From positions 123,972 through 187,971 of the forward strand of contig JADKGZ010000006.1 of the NCBI GenBank assembly GCA_016722025.1: a DNA stretch of 64,000 bases, read 5' to 3'. Shown piece by piece: positions 36,136-45,411 of this stretch (position 1 is the first letter of the stretch; each line of letters opens with the position of its first letter). This stretch comes from Acidimicrobiaceae bacterium. Lineage in GTDB: Bacteria > Actinomycetota > Acidimicrobiia > Acidimicrobiales > Ilumatobacteraceae. Under the pieces are notes generated by a model. It was not told where the DNA came from and searched no databases. It saw only the letters and a list, made by a program, of their open reading frames with translations. The position numbers were made by a program, and so were the translations under genes.

Positions 36136-37109
36136 GCTGTACCCGACCGATGACCAACCGCGACGACGGCTACTCACTGTTGCTGAGGCACGAGCCCTGC
36201 CACCGATGGCACCGCTCATCGAGGCGTGCTCGACCTCGACAGCATGGCGATGCTCTACGGTCGCCGCGGTAGCTACAAGTCGTTTATGGCGCTCGACTGG
36301 GCGCTGTGCGTCGCCAACGGCACCCGCTGGCACTCCAGGCCCACCACGCAGGGCACCGTCGTCTACCTCGTTGGGGAGGGCCTCAACGGCTTCGTGCAAC
36401 GCATCGACGCATGGCGCGCCCATCATCCGATGCAAGGCGAGACGAACCTGCTGCTCTACCCCGAGGCCGTGAACCTGTTGTCACCGAGCAGCGTTGGTCC
36501 GTTCGCTGACGAGTGCGCCCGAGTCGGCGCGAGCCTGGTCGTGATCGACACGCTTTCGCGCTGCTTCGTGGGTGGCGAAGAGAACGGAGGCAAAGACGGC
36601 TCGATCGGCGTGGAACAGCTCGACGTGATCCGCAAACGCACCGGCGCGTGCGTGTTGCTCGTCCACCACGCCGGCAAGGACGCCGAGCGAGGCAGTCGCG
36701 GGTGGTCAGGTTGGGGGCCGCCGCCGACGACGTGTGGCAGCTCGAATCGAAACTCGGCGATGTCACCCTGCGGTGCACGAAACGCAAGAGCCATCCCGAG
36801 CCCCGAGATGCGTTCTTCACCGCCACGCCCGCCGCCAACAGCATCGTGCTCACCGAAGGCGGACCTACCGACAGGCTCCCGGGTGCGCTGCTCGAAACGC
36901 TGCGCACGCTCGTGGGAATCGACGCCGGCAACGGCGTACCGACAGGTCAATGGCAACTGTCATCGGACGTGGCAGAGCGCACGTTCTACCGCTATCGCAG
37001 CGACCTCGTGAGGTTGGGCCTCGTGCACAACGTCGGCAGCGAAAAGAGGCCCCGCTACCAGGCAACCGAGCAAGGAACTGCCACTACTGCCAAGGAAGTG
37101 CCACGATGA
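36122..37109 (+). pseudogene. RepA-like AAA ATPase (AAA_25 type), two frameshifts
   Basis: Three frames join into one protein of about 330 residues. The start MLPPELYPTDD is at 36122. A missing G near 36220 leads to Walker A GRRGSYKSFMALDWALCV, VVYLVGEG, Walker B LVVIDTLSRC and LLVHHAGKD. A second shift near 36700 leads to ADDVWQLESKLGDVTLRC and a winged-helix tail. This is the hexameric helicase/ATPase that replicates many plasmids and satellites. Both breaks lie at or near G runs, so errors in the sequence are possible. Confidence 0.75.
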
Positions 37110-37528
37110 AACGGCACCTGGAAGCTACTGCCATGGTGCCACCACCTATAAGAGGTGGCACCCGTGGCACTACCGGTGACATGACACCTCTCGCCTTGCT
37201 CGACTACGACCGCCCGCCGTTCTTCGCCGACCACATGAACGGGTCAGGGCTTGTACTTGAAGGCGCGGCCTTCGGTGTCCTCGCCTTCGGTGTGCCCACC
37301 CCTCGACGCCAAGAGGTCGACATGAACGCCGAGAATATCGCGTTCGAGATGTCTGGCGGTAGGGCGGCGTCTTCCGCCCTCGACCCCGGGGGAGGGGTGT
37401 GTACCCCCTGCGTCGCGGCTCGACTGACTTGGTGCGCTTCGTTTTTCAGGAGGAGACGACACCTGCACGACGCCGCCTCGTCTCGCAGTGTGTACGGGAT
37501 CGGAAGCCGTGAGGAAGGCGCCCGCTGA
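37106..37528 (+). CDS. Possible small protein between RepA-like and TerS-like genes
   Basis: 140-residue frame with ATGA overlap to the RepA-like gene and TGATG overlap to the next gene. The start contains MVPPPIRGGTRG, encoded across an inverted repeat. Its sequence has low complexity after residue 60, and a minus-strand remnant lies in the same bases, so it may be spurious beyond the first third. Confidence 0.3.
   Translation: MKRHLEATAMVPPPIRGGTRGTTGDMTPLALLDYDRPPFFADHMNGSGLVLEGAAFGVLAFGVPTPRRQEVDMNAENIAFEMSGGRAASSALDPGGGVCTPCVAARLTWCASFFRRRRHLHDAASSRSVYGIGSREEGAR
37135..37162. repeat. Inverted repeat just after the RepA-like gene
   Basis: GGTGCCACC (37135-37143) and GGTGGCACC (37154-37162) form a 9-bp stem around a 10-base loop. 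It could be a replication-protein site or a regulatory hairpin. Confidence 0.6.
37244..37330 (-). pseudogene. Remnant of a DTEGH-repeat gene
   Basis: The minus strand reads GGHTEGEDTEGRAFKYKP then stop, matching the end of the intact protein at 52335-52970 (GEDTDGHALRGRP then stop). The following 60 bases on both copies are also alike at DNA level. No start codon and only two motif copies remain, one with His changed to Arg. It lies upstream of, and divergent from, the TerS/HNH genes, the same relative layout as the other locus. Confidence 0.65.
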
Positions 37529-37947
37529 TGCCTGGCCCACCCCCGAACCCTGACCGTGTACGTCGCGCTGCACCGGCGCGCGGCGAGTTCCGTTCGGCGC
37601 CTGCCCCGTCGTGGTCGCACGGTGCGTTCCCACCGCCGCCGGATGGGCTGACCCCGGCGAGCATCACGGCATGGCAGACCTGGGGCGCGGCGTGGTTCGC
37701 GGCGTGGTGGACACCGGCCGACCTCCCCGCGCTGCGGCTGCTGCTCCAACTTCACGAACAGGTCGAGCGTGGCGAGTTCGTGCGCGCCACCGAGCTGCGC
37801 CGCTGGATGGACTCGTTCGGTATCACCCCTAAGGGCCAGCAGTCGTTGCGATGGCGACCGCCGACCCCGACCGAGCTACCGGCAACCAGCGACCGATCGG
37901 CGTACACGCACCTTCGCGCAGTCAACCCGAAAGAGGGCCCCGCGTGA
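37528..37947 (+). CDS. Terminase small subunit-like protein
   Basis: 139 residues. The pattern MPGPPPNPDRVRR at the start, a helical core (ITAWQTWGAAWFAAWWTPAD, LRLLLQLHEQVERGE) and the end ITPKGQQSLRWRPP matches P27-like small terminase subunits of actinobacterial phages and elements. These recognise packaging sites on DNA. With no large subunit present, it could redirect a helper phage's packaging machinery. Confidence 0.65.
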   Translation: MPGPPPNPDRVRRAAPARGEFRSAPAPSWSHGAFPPPPDGLTPASITAWQTWGAAWFAAWWTPADLPALRLLLQLHEQVERGEFVRATELRRWMDSFGITPKGQQSLRWRPPTPTELPATSDRSAYTHLRAVNPKEGPA

Positions 37948-38162
37948 CCGTGAACAGCCGCCATGAACGCGACGACCGGGGAGGGGGCACCGATTTTCTG
38001 CCGCGCCTGCACCTCCAAGACCCCGCTATCCGGATTCTCCCCGGCACCCCGGGATGCAAGCTCAATTGCGCGAGTCGGGGGAACCCGATGACCGGGGTCT
38101 GTGGCCCTGCCCGCGCCGTAGCGATTCGACCCGCCCCCACCCCTGCGGCATGGCCCCACTGA
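37944..38162 (+). CDS. Possible small protein, low confidence
   Basis: 72 residues from a GTG overlapping the TerS-like stop. No recognised domain. Part of this stretch (38069-38166) is conserved as DNA in the relic at 51962-52060, but the reading frame there is not maintained, so it may be non-coding. Confidence 0.2.
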   Translation: MTVNSRHERDDRGGGTDFLPRLHLQDPAIRILPGTPGCKLNCASRGNPMTGVCGPARAVAIRPAPTPAAWPH

Positions 38163-38166
38163 GTGC

Positions 38167-38493
38167 ATGAAACCGCGCCACCATGCCGGCACGTTTCACA
38201 CCAGCTCGACCACCGTCCGCCAACTCGCCAACGCCCACCCCGCCGCTATCTGCTGGCGCGACGGACTCACCCTCGACCAACACCCGCCACACGCTGACGG
38301 CAGCCGACCAACATGGACCGGCGGCCACACCATCGACGGATGGATCGACGCACCCGCCTGGGTGCAGGTCACACGACGACCGCCACCCGGCCCGTGGATC
38401 GCACCAGAGGCCTCGACGTGCAACTACGCCGCCGGCGCTGGCCGAACCAACACGCTCAGGCTCAACCCCAACAGTCGCGACTGGTTCGCATGA
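38167..38493 (+). CDS. HNH-like protein, island copy
   Basis: 108 residues. GGHTIDGW and EASTCNYAAGAGRTN suggest an HNH/His-Me-finger protein of the kind found beside phage terminases. The copy at 51635-51961 is about four-fifths identical and has CWRCG where this one has CWRDG, so this copy has lost a likely metal-binding cysteine. Confidence 0.6.
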   Translation: MKPRHHAGTFHTSSTTVRQLANAHPAAICWRDGLTLDQHPPHADGSRPTWTGGHTIDGWIDAPAWVQVTRRPPPGPWIAPEASTCNYAAGAGRTNTLRLNPNSRDWFA

Positions 38494-38585
38494 ACATGCG
38501 CCGCCGTGCATGACGGCTCGAGTTTTTCACTGTCCGCGAAGCAGCTCCTGACGGCAGGAATTGGCGAGTTCTCTCCCTGTGAGTC

Positions 38586-40208
38586 TCAGCCCAAGCCCGG
38601 CAGCGTCGGATGATCAGGGACGAACTTCGCCGCCTGAAGGTACGGCATGAACGCCGTGGGCATCCTCGGGCTTCGCCCGGCGATGAGGTCGCCCACGGTG
38701 ACCAGCTGCACCTTCGGGTACGAGTTACCGGTCAGCGGGTGGACGTAGCTACCGGTCATCTGCGCGGCTTCGGTCATGCCTTTGGTGATCGCTTGGTTTG
38801 CGATGAGAACACCCATCGCGGCCTTCTGCGCGTCCACGGTGCCGGCGAGGTCGCGCACCATTGCGGGGTTGAGGTTGCCACCTTTCACGGACACGATGAC
38901 CTTGCCCACGTCGTTGGCCGACGAGATAGGGAACCGAACGATTCCGTCGATGCCGCGGTCGCCCACTTGCTTCTCATTCGGCGTGCCGTCGATGAGCGAA
39001 ACCGCCCACCGTTCGAAAGTCGAACGGCGAACGTCGAAACAGCGCTTCTGCTCCCTCAGCGTCGCGGGGCGCCAACCAGCTCGAAGGTTCCGGCGATGAC
39101 TGCGCCGTAGGCATCGAGCATCCGAGTCTCGATCAGGTCCACGGATAGATAGGAGATGTCCATGCCGATCCAACGGCGACCCAAACGCTGCGCCGCGTCG
39201 ACGGCGGTGCCGCATCCGCAGAACGGGTCCATAACGACATCGTCCGGATTGCTGCTGGCTGAGATGATGCGCTCCAACAACGCCACGGGCTTTTGCGTTG
39301 GATAGCCCAACCTCTCCTTCGATCCCGAGTGCAGCCGGATGTCTGTCCAAATGTCCTGCAGCGGCACCCCCGGCTGCTCATCCAGATACCGCTTGTAGAC
39401 CGGCATACCGGTGCTTCGAAAGATGATTCGGCCAGCCCCAAGCATCAAGTCCATGTTGGCCCTTGAATACGCCCAGTGCCTGCCCTTGTATGGCCGCGCG
39501 CCGTGCCATTCGTAGTCCACGTCGCCGCCTGGTTTGGCTGCAGTCAGGTCGCCCAGCCGATATCGCCTCCCGGTGCCTTCCTCGACGTAACGGTAGTTCG
39601 AGTCCACGTAGTCCTGCTCGAACGGCCCGTACTGAGTGTTCCACGTGAATGACTTGGCCCGCGTGTAGAAGAAGATCACGTCATGGCTTCGCCCGTACTT
39701 GTTCGGGTCGTTCTTCGCGGAGAACCGCTTCCAGCTGATCTCGTTCTGGGCACTCTGGCCCGAATGGCATCCGCGGGATCTTCAGGTAGTGGCTTGCCAC
39801 CGGGTCGCAGTGTAGGTAGAGCGAGCCCGTCGACTTCAACACTCGCCGCATCTCAATCAGCCGCGCCGTCATCATCACGAGATACGAGAGCATGTCGCTC
39901 GGTCCGATGAGCTGACGCATCGCGGTGATGGCGTCAGCAACCCTGCCACCCGCCGCTTGCAGCTCTGCGTAGAGCTGCTCGTCGTCCTGGCTCCACGTCC
40001 ACGTGTCGTCGAATGCCGTGATCTGCGCGTTGGCCTCGGTGCCGGTCTTGTGCTTGAAAAGCACGTTGTACGTACGATTGCTGTTGAACGGTGGGTCAAG
40101 GTAGATCAGGTCGACGGTCTCGTCCTTGATCCACTTGCGCATCACCTCAAGGTTGTCCCCGTAGAACAGCAGGTTCTTGGTGAAGTCGGGTCCCTTGGGT
40201 GTGGCCAT
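38586..40208 (-). pseudogene. Site-specific DNA methyltransferase with Mrr-like C-terminus, three frameshifts
   Basis: Start ATG 40208 (MATPKGPDFTKNLLFYGDNL). Motif IV DPPFNSN precedes motif I MDPFCGCGTA, as in beta-class amino-methyltransferases. The C-terminus contains GDRGIDGIVRF and later VIVSVKGGNLN, a PD-(D/E)xK/Mrr-type nuclease signature, so one chain may both methylate and restrict, or only bind. Indels near 39760, 39060 and 39020 split the gene. The length after repair, about 540 residues, is normal for this fused family. It is convergent with the HNH-like gene. Confidence 0.75.
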
Positions 40209-40411
40209 GCGTTGCATCGTACGGCGACAACGCAGTGAGGGTTGGTCTCTGTAAAGCGGCAGTCGCAAGTCCGAAAGGTGCACTTAGCTACGCTGCCGTT
40301 GCACGACACCGGAGGAGATCGCCGGGCAGTGGAAGCACGAGAACCGAAGATCTCCGCGGGCGAGCGATAGTGGACGCGGCGTCACCTTGGTCGACCTGGA
40401 GGCGACAACCG

Positions 40412-41154
40412 ATGCCCGGGCCGTACCGCACGGTCGCTTCCGTGCTCAGGCGTGCGCCGGGCGGCAACTCTGGCGCGATGCTGTGTCGTCTCAGCAAAGG
40501 GGACCGAGCCGTCGTCAAAGCGGCGTCGAATCGACACGGCGTGAGATCGTGCGTCGCCGAGTTCGTGGTGGCGCGGTCGTCGCCATCTCATTCGGTGCTC
40601 CTGTCTGCGTAGTCAGCATCGTCGACATTCCAATGGATCTCGAAGGCCAGTGGTACGGCGAACAGATGGACGCCGGGCTGGCATCGGCATCGCTTGAGGT
40701 GACCGGTGTACTTGAAAGCCGAAGCCTGGAGCATTCGTCCGACGATGACAATGAGCGCAGACACGCGGGGGTCGCCGCGCTCTACGACTGGTGCTACGGC
40801 GGAGATCCCCAATGGCTTTACCAGACAACCCGAGCCAACACGATCTGGAGTCACGATCACGGCATGTACTTCCCCGGTGCCCATGTGTGGACGGCTCAGC
40901 ACCTCGTTGCCGAGGTCGAAGCACCTCATCCGCTGCCGATGCCCCTGACGGGGGTGAGCGTCGCAGAACTGCACCGACTGGCCGATGCGTTGGAAGCCCT
41001 CGCCCTCGACGACATTGGGGGCGTTCTGAACTGGGTGCCTGCTACGTGGCCGATCGACGATGATGATCTGAGGTACCTAGGATGGTTTCTCGACGAACGC
41101 CGACTGCCAACGGCCGGCCGGCTTAGGACTCTCGCCGCAGGAGGTGCGCCATGA
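40412..41154 (+). pseudogene. HipA-like kinase family protein, one frameshift
   Basis: GGAGG at 40398-40402 precedes ATG 40412. The first frame gives GGNSGAMLCRLSKGDRAVVK (glycine-rich ATP loop and lysine) and CVAEFVVAR. A shift near 40580 continues as GAPVCVVSIVDIP, then ALYDWCYGGDPQWLY, SHDHGMYFPG and a helical tail. These fit the short HipA-like kinases that are encoded with DUF3037 proteins. The stop overlaps the next gene by ATGA. Confidence 0.6.
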
Positions 41155-41948
41155 AGTACCTACACAGCGCAATTCGCTTCGTGCCCGATGCGGCTCGGGG
41201 TGAATCTGTCAACGTGGGAGTGATCGTGACTCCGTCCGACGGTGGCCCCGGACAATTCAGATTCAGTAGCGACCTCCGACGAGCACGAGCGATTGACGCG
41301 GATGGTGTCATCGCCAACGTGGAGGCATTCGAGGGCAGGATGGATCGCATGTTCCGTGCGCCTCCACGGTCGAGGATCTGGGCAGCCTCCACGAGCTGAG
41401 GCACACCATTCAGATCAGCGAGCCGCTACCGACGATAGCCGACTCTTTGGACGGGCACTTGAGCACATGTGGCAGGTTTTCGTGCCGCAGCCTCGACAAG
41501 GCGCAATTCAGGAATCGCACAGCCGCTGTCACCCGGGTGAGAAGCTGCTACCAGGGGCGCCTTCGAGGACTCGCCGGAGGCTGTGCTCACGAAGGTTCGA
41601 CTGGAGGCACGCGGCCATCGTCTCGACCTTGACTTGGCAGTCGCTAACGGCAGAGTGCTTGAGCTGACCCATGCGCTCTCCTTCGAGCTGCCACGGGGTG
41701 AGGACCTTATTGATCGCGTCAGGTCGCTTGGCTTCGTGATCGGACAGCTTCGAGAGAACGGTGGGTTCGTCACCTCAGGTGGCCGCAGTGTCGACGTGCC
41801 TGACGACGTCGACTTCAACATCTTCACGATTCCACCAGCGTCTGAACACGGAACGGCAGCGCTAGCCGAGGCACAGGCGGTGTTTGACGAGGTCAAGGCG
41901 ACGACGATCGACTGGGACAACGCAGGAGCAGCAGCGAAGAGGCCGTAG
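41151..41948 (+). pseudogene. DUF3037 protein, several frameshifts
   Basis: MKYLHSAIRFVPDAARGESV is the DUF3037 start, followed by GVIVTPSDGG and RRARAIDADG. The frame breaks near 41370; pieces ELRHTIQISEPLPT, RALEHMWQVFVPQP and finally MLTKVRLEARGHRLDLDLAV to SEHGTAALAEAQAVF appear in successive frames. DUF3037/HipA-like pairs are recurrent two-gene modules of unknown role. The gene is last before the right attachment repeat. Confidence 0.6.
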
Positions 41949-42066
41949 AAATGCGCGCAGGCGGCAGCGTGAGAACTGGTAACAACTGAGGCGAGATAAC
42001 TCACCGCTCAGCGCTTGTCGCTTACCTGCGAAAGCCCTGATAGCTACAGCGTTCGGAGCGTTGGAC

Positions 42067-42109
42067 CTCATAATCCCTCGGTCGTGGGTTCGATACCCAC
42101 CCGCCCCAC
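42067..42109 (+). repeat. Right attachment repeat (displaced tRNA 3' half)
   Basis: Identical to 33588-33630. Only the half from the anticodon loop to the T arm and acceptor is present; no full tRNA can form. From here to 42317 I see no gene. Confidence 0.92.
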
Positions 42110-42331
42110 AACGGCCGCCGTGGCGTCGGCGATGGCCGTGGTGACGCTGGCAGCGCCCACGGCGGCTCCGCACTCGTCGCTCTGGGCGGAATCCGTCTCG
42201 AAGGCCGGGACGAATCCCGTCCGGGAGTCGATCTGGGACGAATCGCGTCCAGAAGTCGGCCGAGTCGACTCGTGCGGAACTGAGCAGCGAGTAGCGTGCA
42301 CGCCGTTGCCAAACCTCGGGAGGGTTGAAGA

Positions 42332-42706
42332 ATGATCGCACGTGTCGGATTGGGTGAGATCCTGTGGTCACTGTTGGTGATCTACGTGATGGTGATGTAC
42401 TTCATCATCGTTCTCACCGTGTGGATCGACATCTTCCGCAGCGACGACATCTCCGGCGGCAAGAAGGCGCTGTGGATCCTCGGGTTGCTGTTCTTCCCGA
42501 TCATCAGCCTGGTGGCGTACTTGCTGACCAGGGGCGATGGCTTCGGCATGCGCCAAATGGCCCGTGAGACGAACAAGTCGCAGGGTGGCTTCGTGCCGCC
42601 GCCGCCCACGCCGGCCACCGAGCTGTCAGTCGCCAAGCAGCTGCTCGACGGCGGCACCATCACCGCCGCCGAGTTCGAGCAGATCAAGGCCCGCGTCTTG
42701 TCGTGA
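42332..42706 (+). CDS. PLDc_N/SHOCT membrane protein
   Basis: 124 residues with a strong GGGAGGG ribosome binding site 7 bases before the ATG. Two transmembrane helices (about residues 10-32 and 47-66) form a phospholipase-D-nuclease N-terminal-like module, and the C-terminal ELSVAKQLLDGGTITAAEFE is a SHOCT motif. Such proteins are small membrane components of unknown role. The stop overlaps the cytochrome gene (GTGA). Confidence 0.78.
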   Translation: MIARVGLGEILWSLLVIYVMVMYFIIVLTVWIDIFRSDDISGGKKALWILGLLFFPIISLVAYLLTRGDGFGMRQMARETNKSQGGFVPPPPTPATELSVAKQLLDGGTITAAEFEQIKARVLS

Positions 42707-43032
42707 CCGCGCCTGTAGCGGTTGCGGTCAACGCCGTCGGTGCGGTGTTGCTCGTGCTGGCGACGATGGCCTGCGGCGCCGACCCGTCCGACGCCGTCAC
42801 CGGCGAGCAGGTGTACATGGCCAACTGCGCCTCCTGCCACGCCCCCGACGGCTCCGGCGGCGTGGGCACACGGCTCAACGACGGCGTCACGGTGGCCAGG
42901 CTCACCGACGCGCAGATGACCGCAGTCGTCGCTGATGGGGTGCGCACGATGCCGGCAAACTCGGGCAAGCTCACCGCGACGCAGATCGCTGCTGTGGTGG
43001 CCTACGTTCGCTACGACCTGCAGCAGCCCTGA
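42703..43032 (+). CDS. Small membrane-attached or secreted c-type cytochrome
   Basis: 109 residues. A hydrophobic N-terminal segment (VAVNAVGAVLLVLATMACGA) is either a signal peptide or an imperfect lipobox. The heme motif CASCH and the axial methionine in VRTMPANSG identify a class I monoheme cytochrome c. It carries electrons outside the membrane; its partners are not in view. Confidence 0.82.
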   Translation: MTAPVAVAVNAVGAVLLVLATMACGADPSDAVTGEQVYMANCASCHAPDGSGGVGTRLNDGVTVARLTDAQMTAVVADGVRTMPANSGKLTATQIAAVVAYVRYDLQQP

Positions 43033-43039
43033 GCGTGGA

Positions 43040-44469
43040 TCACACCGCGTCGAGGCAGTCCTGCTCGATGCCGTCGGCCGCCGTCCAGTAGTCGCTGGAC
43101 TCATCGTCGAACAGGTACGACGCGTACAGGGTGACAGCAACGCACTCCGCGAGTGCGGGATTGCCGGAGTAGTCGCTGCGCCACTCGATCTCCTGCGCTC
43201 GGCCCAGGTAGTGGTCGATGGCCTCAGCGGTGGGCACCGGCTGGTCGGCGTCGGCGCCCGGGTCGCAGGCGGTGGCGTAGAGATCGGTGCCGCGCCGGGC
43301 CACCAGCGCGTCGGCCACTGGCGGCCGCGCGCGAGCCCACGCATTGAAACCGTTCTCCAGGCGATCGGCGTCGTCGCGGCTGTCGGCGACGACGTGCACG
43401 TCGACGCACACTCGGCCGTCGAGCACGTACGCGGTGTAGCGGTCGTTGCCCCAGCCGTCGGCGGCGGTGAGCGCGTCAGTGGCCGGCTGCCCGGTGCTGA
43501 GCAGTAGGTAGAGCCCGAACGGACCCATCTGATTGGAGAGCTCGACCTCCGCCGCCAACGGCCCCGGCGGCGCCGTGACGGCTTCCAATCGGTCGCGGCG
43601 CAGGTACTTGCCAGCCGGCAGACTGACCTGATCGAGCGCGGCCGGCAGATCGTTGGTGAACGCGTGCTCCACCAACTCGCGGCCCTCCTCGCTCAACGCT
43701 TCGATGAACATCGGCCCGAGCCGCTGCGCGACGACGCGGATGGCCCGGTACGAGGCCGGAACCTCGGCGATCACCCCTGCGGAGTACTCCTCCCAGCGCG
43801 CATCGTCGGCCGTGTAGTACTCGTCGATGTCGTCGTCGGAGAGCTGCTCGACGTACCGGTCGTGCACCCAGATCGCATGGCCGAGGGCGAGCGCCAGCAT
43901 CACCTGGTAGTCCTGTGACGTTGCGGCCTCGCTGGCCCGCTCAGTGGTGTGGAACAGCTGATCGTCGAGCGCTTGCGTGAGACGCAAGGTGAGCTCGGCC
44001 CGCACCAGCGCCGGTAACAGGGCCACCTCGCCGGCGGCGTTGACCACGATGGTTCGCTCGTCGGCGAGCCTGGTGACGGGAAGGGCGCAGCCTTGGCATA
44101 GGCGTCGCGAACGGCGAGGACCGAGACCTCGCCCTTCCACAACCCGAGCGCACGGCCGATGCCTTCCTCGATGGCCGCATCGGCTCGGTCGGCGTCTGTG
44201 GGCTCGGTGGTGGCGACGCCGACACGGGCCTCGTACGCCTGCACCTCGCCGATGAACTCGATCGCGATCGGCTCCACGAACTGCTGGCCGGTCGTGTGCT
44301 CCACGAAGTCGGCGAGCGGTTGGATGTTCTGCGGCCAGGCGACGGCCTCTGGGTCGTCGGCAAACGGCGCCCACCGTTGCACACCCCATGCGCCGGCGCC
44401 GATGGCCGCGACGCCGAGTACGAGCCCGACACCGATCCACGTGCGCCGACGTGTGGTTTGTCGCGCCAT
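43040..44469 (-). pseudogene. Membrane-anchored hypothetical protein, one frameshift
   Basis: From ATG 44469: basic start, one transmembrane helix (WIGVGLVLGVAAIGAGAWGV), then an extracytoplasmic domain. A single-base indel near 44085 moves the frame to that ending at 43040, giving about 475 residues in all. The sequence is rich in acidic residues with long helices (LVRAELTLRLTQALDDQLF). I do not recognise the family, and no HExxH or other catalytic motif is seen. Confidence 0.6.
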
Positions 44470-44477
44470 GGGTGGCG

Positions 44478-44729
44478 TCAGTCGTCCTGGTGTTCGATGG
44501 CGTCGAGGAACGCATCGACGTCCTCCTCCTCGCCGCCGACCAACCAGATGACGACCTCGTCGTTACCCTCTTCGTCCTCGTCGCGCCACGGCAGCATGCC
44601 TTCCACGCTGTAGCGGTCGACGGTGATGTCCTCGTCGCTGTCGTCGCCCACCGGGGCCACGATGGCCAGCTCGACCTCCGCATCCGGCGGCTGGTCCTTC
44701 AGCATGTCGATCAGTTCGCTCACTCGCAT
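44478..44729 (-). CDS. Small acidic protein
   Basis: 83 residues, with about a third Asp or Glu. It opens with VSELIDMLKDQPPDAEVELA, a pattern also seen in short proteins that present parameters or regulatory loops, but no function can be given. It is probably cotranscribed with the flanking minus-strand genes. Confidence 0.55.
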   Translation of the reverse strand: MRVSELIDMLKDQPPDAEVELAIVAPVGDDSDEDITVDRYSVEGMLPWRDEDEEGNDEVVIWLVGGEEEDVDAFLDAIEHQDD

Positions 44730-44784
44730 GTGGGTCTGCCTTTCGTTCGGGTCGTTCGGTCGTTCAGGTCGCGGGTGGTGGGTG

Positions 44785-45354
44785 TCAGTCGTCGCCCAGC
44801 CAGCGGCCGGCGCACTCGAGCAGGAACAGGCTGACGTCGCGGCACTTGTCGAGCGTGTCGCAGAACACCTTGTCGTCGGCCAGGTACACGTCGGCCAGGT
44901 CGACAGGGATGCGCGCCAGGATGGACAGGCTGCGCTCGGGTGCGTCGGTGACGCTGGCGAACGAGTCGATGGCCGAGACCTCGAGTGGCAGCGAGATGCC
45001 ACCCACACCGGCGAGCTCGGTGGCCAGCACCAGCAGGTCGGGCGGGTGCGGCAGCGGCGGCAACGTCCAGGTGAAGATGAGCGGGAACGTGAACCCGGTG
45101 GGCGGGTCGCCGTCGGGGTCGTCGAGCTTCACCACCTCGTCCTCGAAGCCCAGCAGCGCACGAGGATCCACCTCCAGCGACAGATGCAGGTCGATTGGCC
45201 CGCTGCAGGCTTCCTCCGGGTGCAGGTCGACCTCCCACAGCTGGCGCAGCGAGTAGGTCTCCACGAAGTGGCGCTCGTCGTGCACGTGGAAGCCGTGATC
45301 GACCGCGTGGCCCTTCAGGTCGGCCACGAAACCGGCGACATCGATGACGGCCAC
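44785..45354 (-). CDS. Hypothetical acidic protein
   Basis: 189 residues from GTG 45354; the longer open frame upstream is antisense to the inositol monophosphatase gene and is rejected. Strand-rich sequence, including LHLSLEVDPRALLGFEDEVV and GFTFPLIFTWTLPPLPHPP. It has three cysteines. No family recognised. It diverges from the phosphatase gene 57 bases away. Confidence 0.5.
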   Translation of the reverse strand: MAVIDVAGFVADLKGHAVDHGFHVHDERHFVETYSLRQLWEVDLHPEEACSGPIDLHLSLEVDPRALLGFEDEVVKLDDPDGDPPTGFTFPLIFTWTLPPLPHPPDLLVLATELAGVGGISLPLEVSAIDSFASVTDAPERSLSILARIPVDLADVYLADDKVFCDTLDKCRDVSLFLLECAGRWLGDD

Positions 45355-45396
45355 GAAGATCCTTCCAGGGTGCAGCGGTGACGCTGCCAGCGACAC

Positions 45397-45402
45397 TACC
45401 GT
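45397..45402 (+). promoter_or_regulatory. -10 element TACCGT for the phosphatase gene
   Basis: It ends 9 bases before the ATG at 45412. Confidence 0.4.
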
Positions 45403-45411
45403 GCGGAGCCG

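Larger units (their letters stand above)
33588..42109. mobile_element. 8.5-kb integrated element in a tRNA gene, phage-satellite-like
   Basis: Bounded by a perfect 43-bp direct repeat that begins in the tRNA anticodon loop and ends just past its 3' end. A tyrosine integrase lies immediately inside the left repeat. Gene order is integrase, small accessory genes, RepA-like ATPase, terminase-small-subunit-like, HNH-like, then cargo (methyltransferase, HipA-like, DUF3037). The absence of large terminase, portal, capsid and tail genes matches satellites such as PICIs rather than a prophage. Many genes are frameshifted, so the element may be dead. Confidence 0.85.

Noticed and set aside
33588..42109. 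Complete prophage
   Set aside because: No portal, capsid, tail, lysis or large-terminase genes are found between the repeats.
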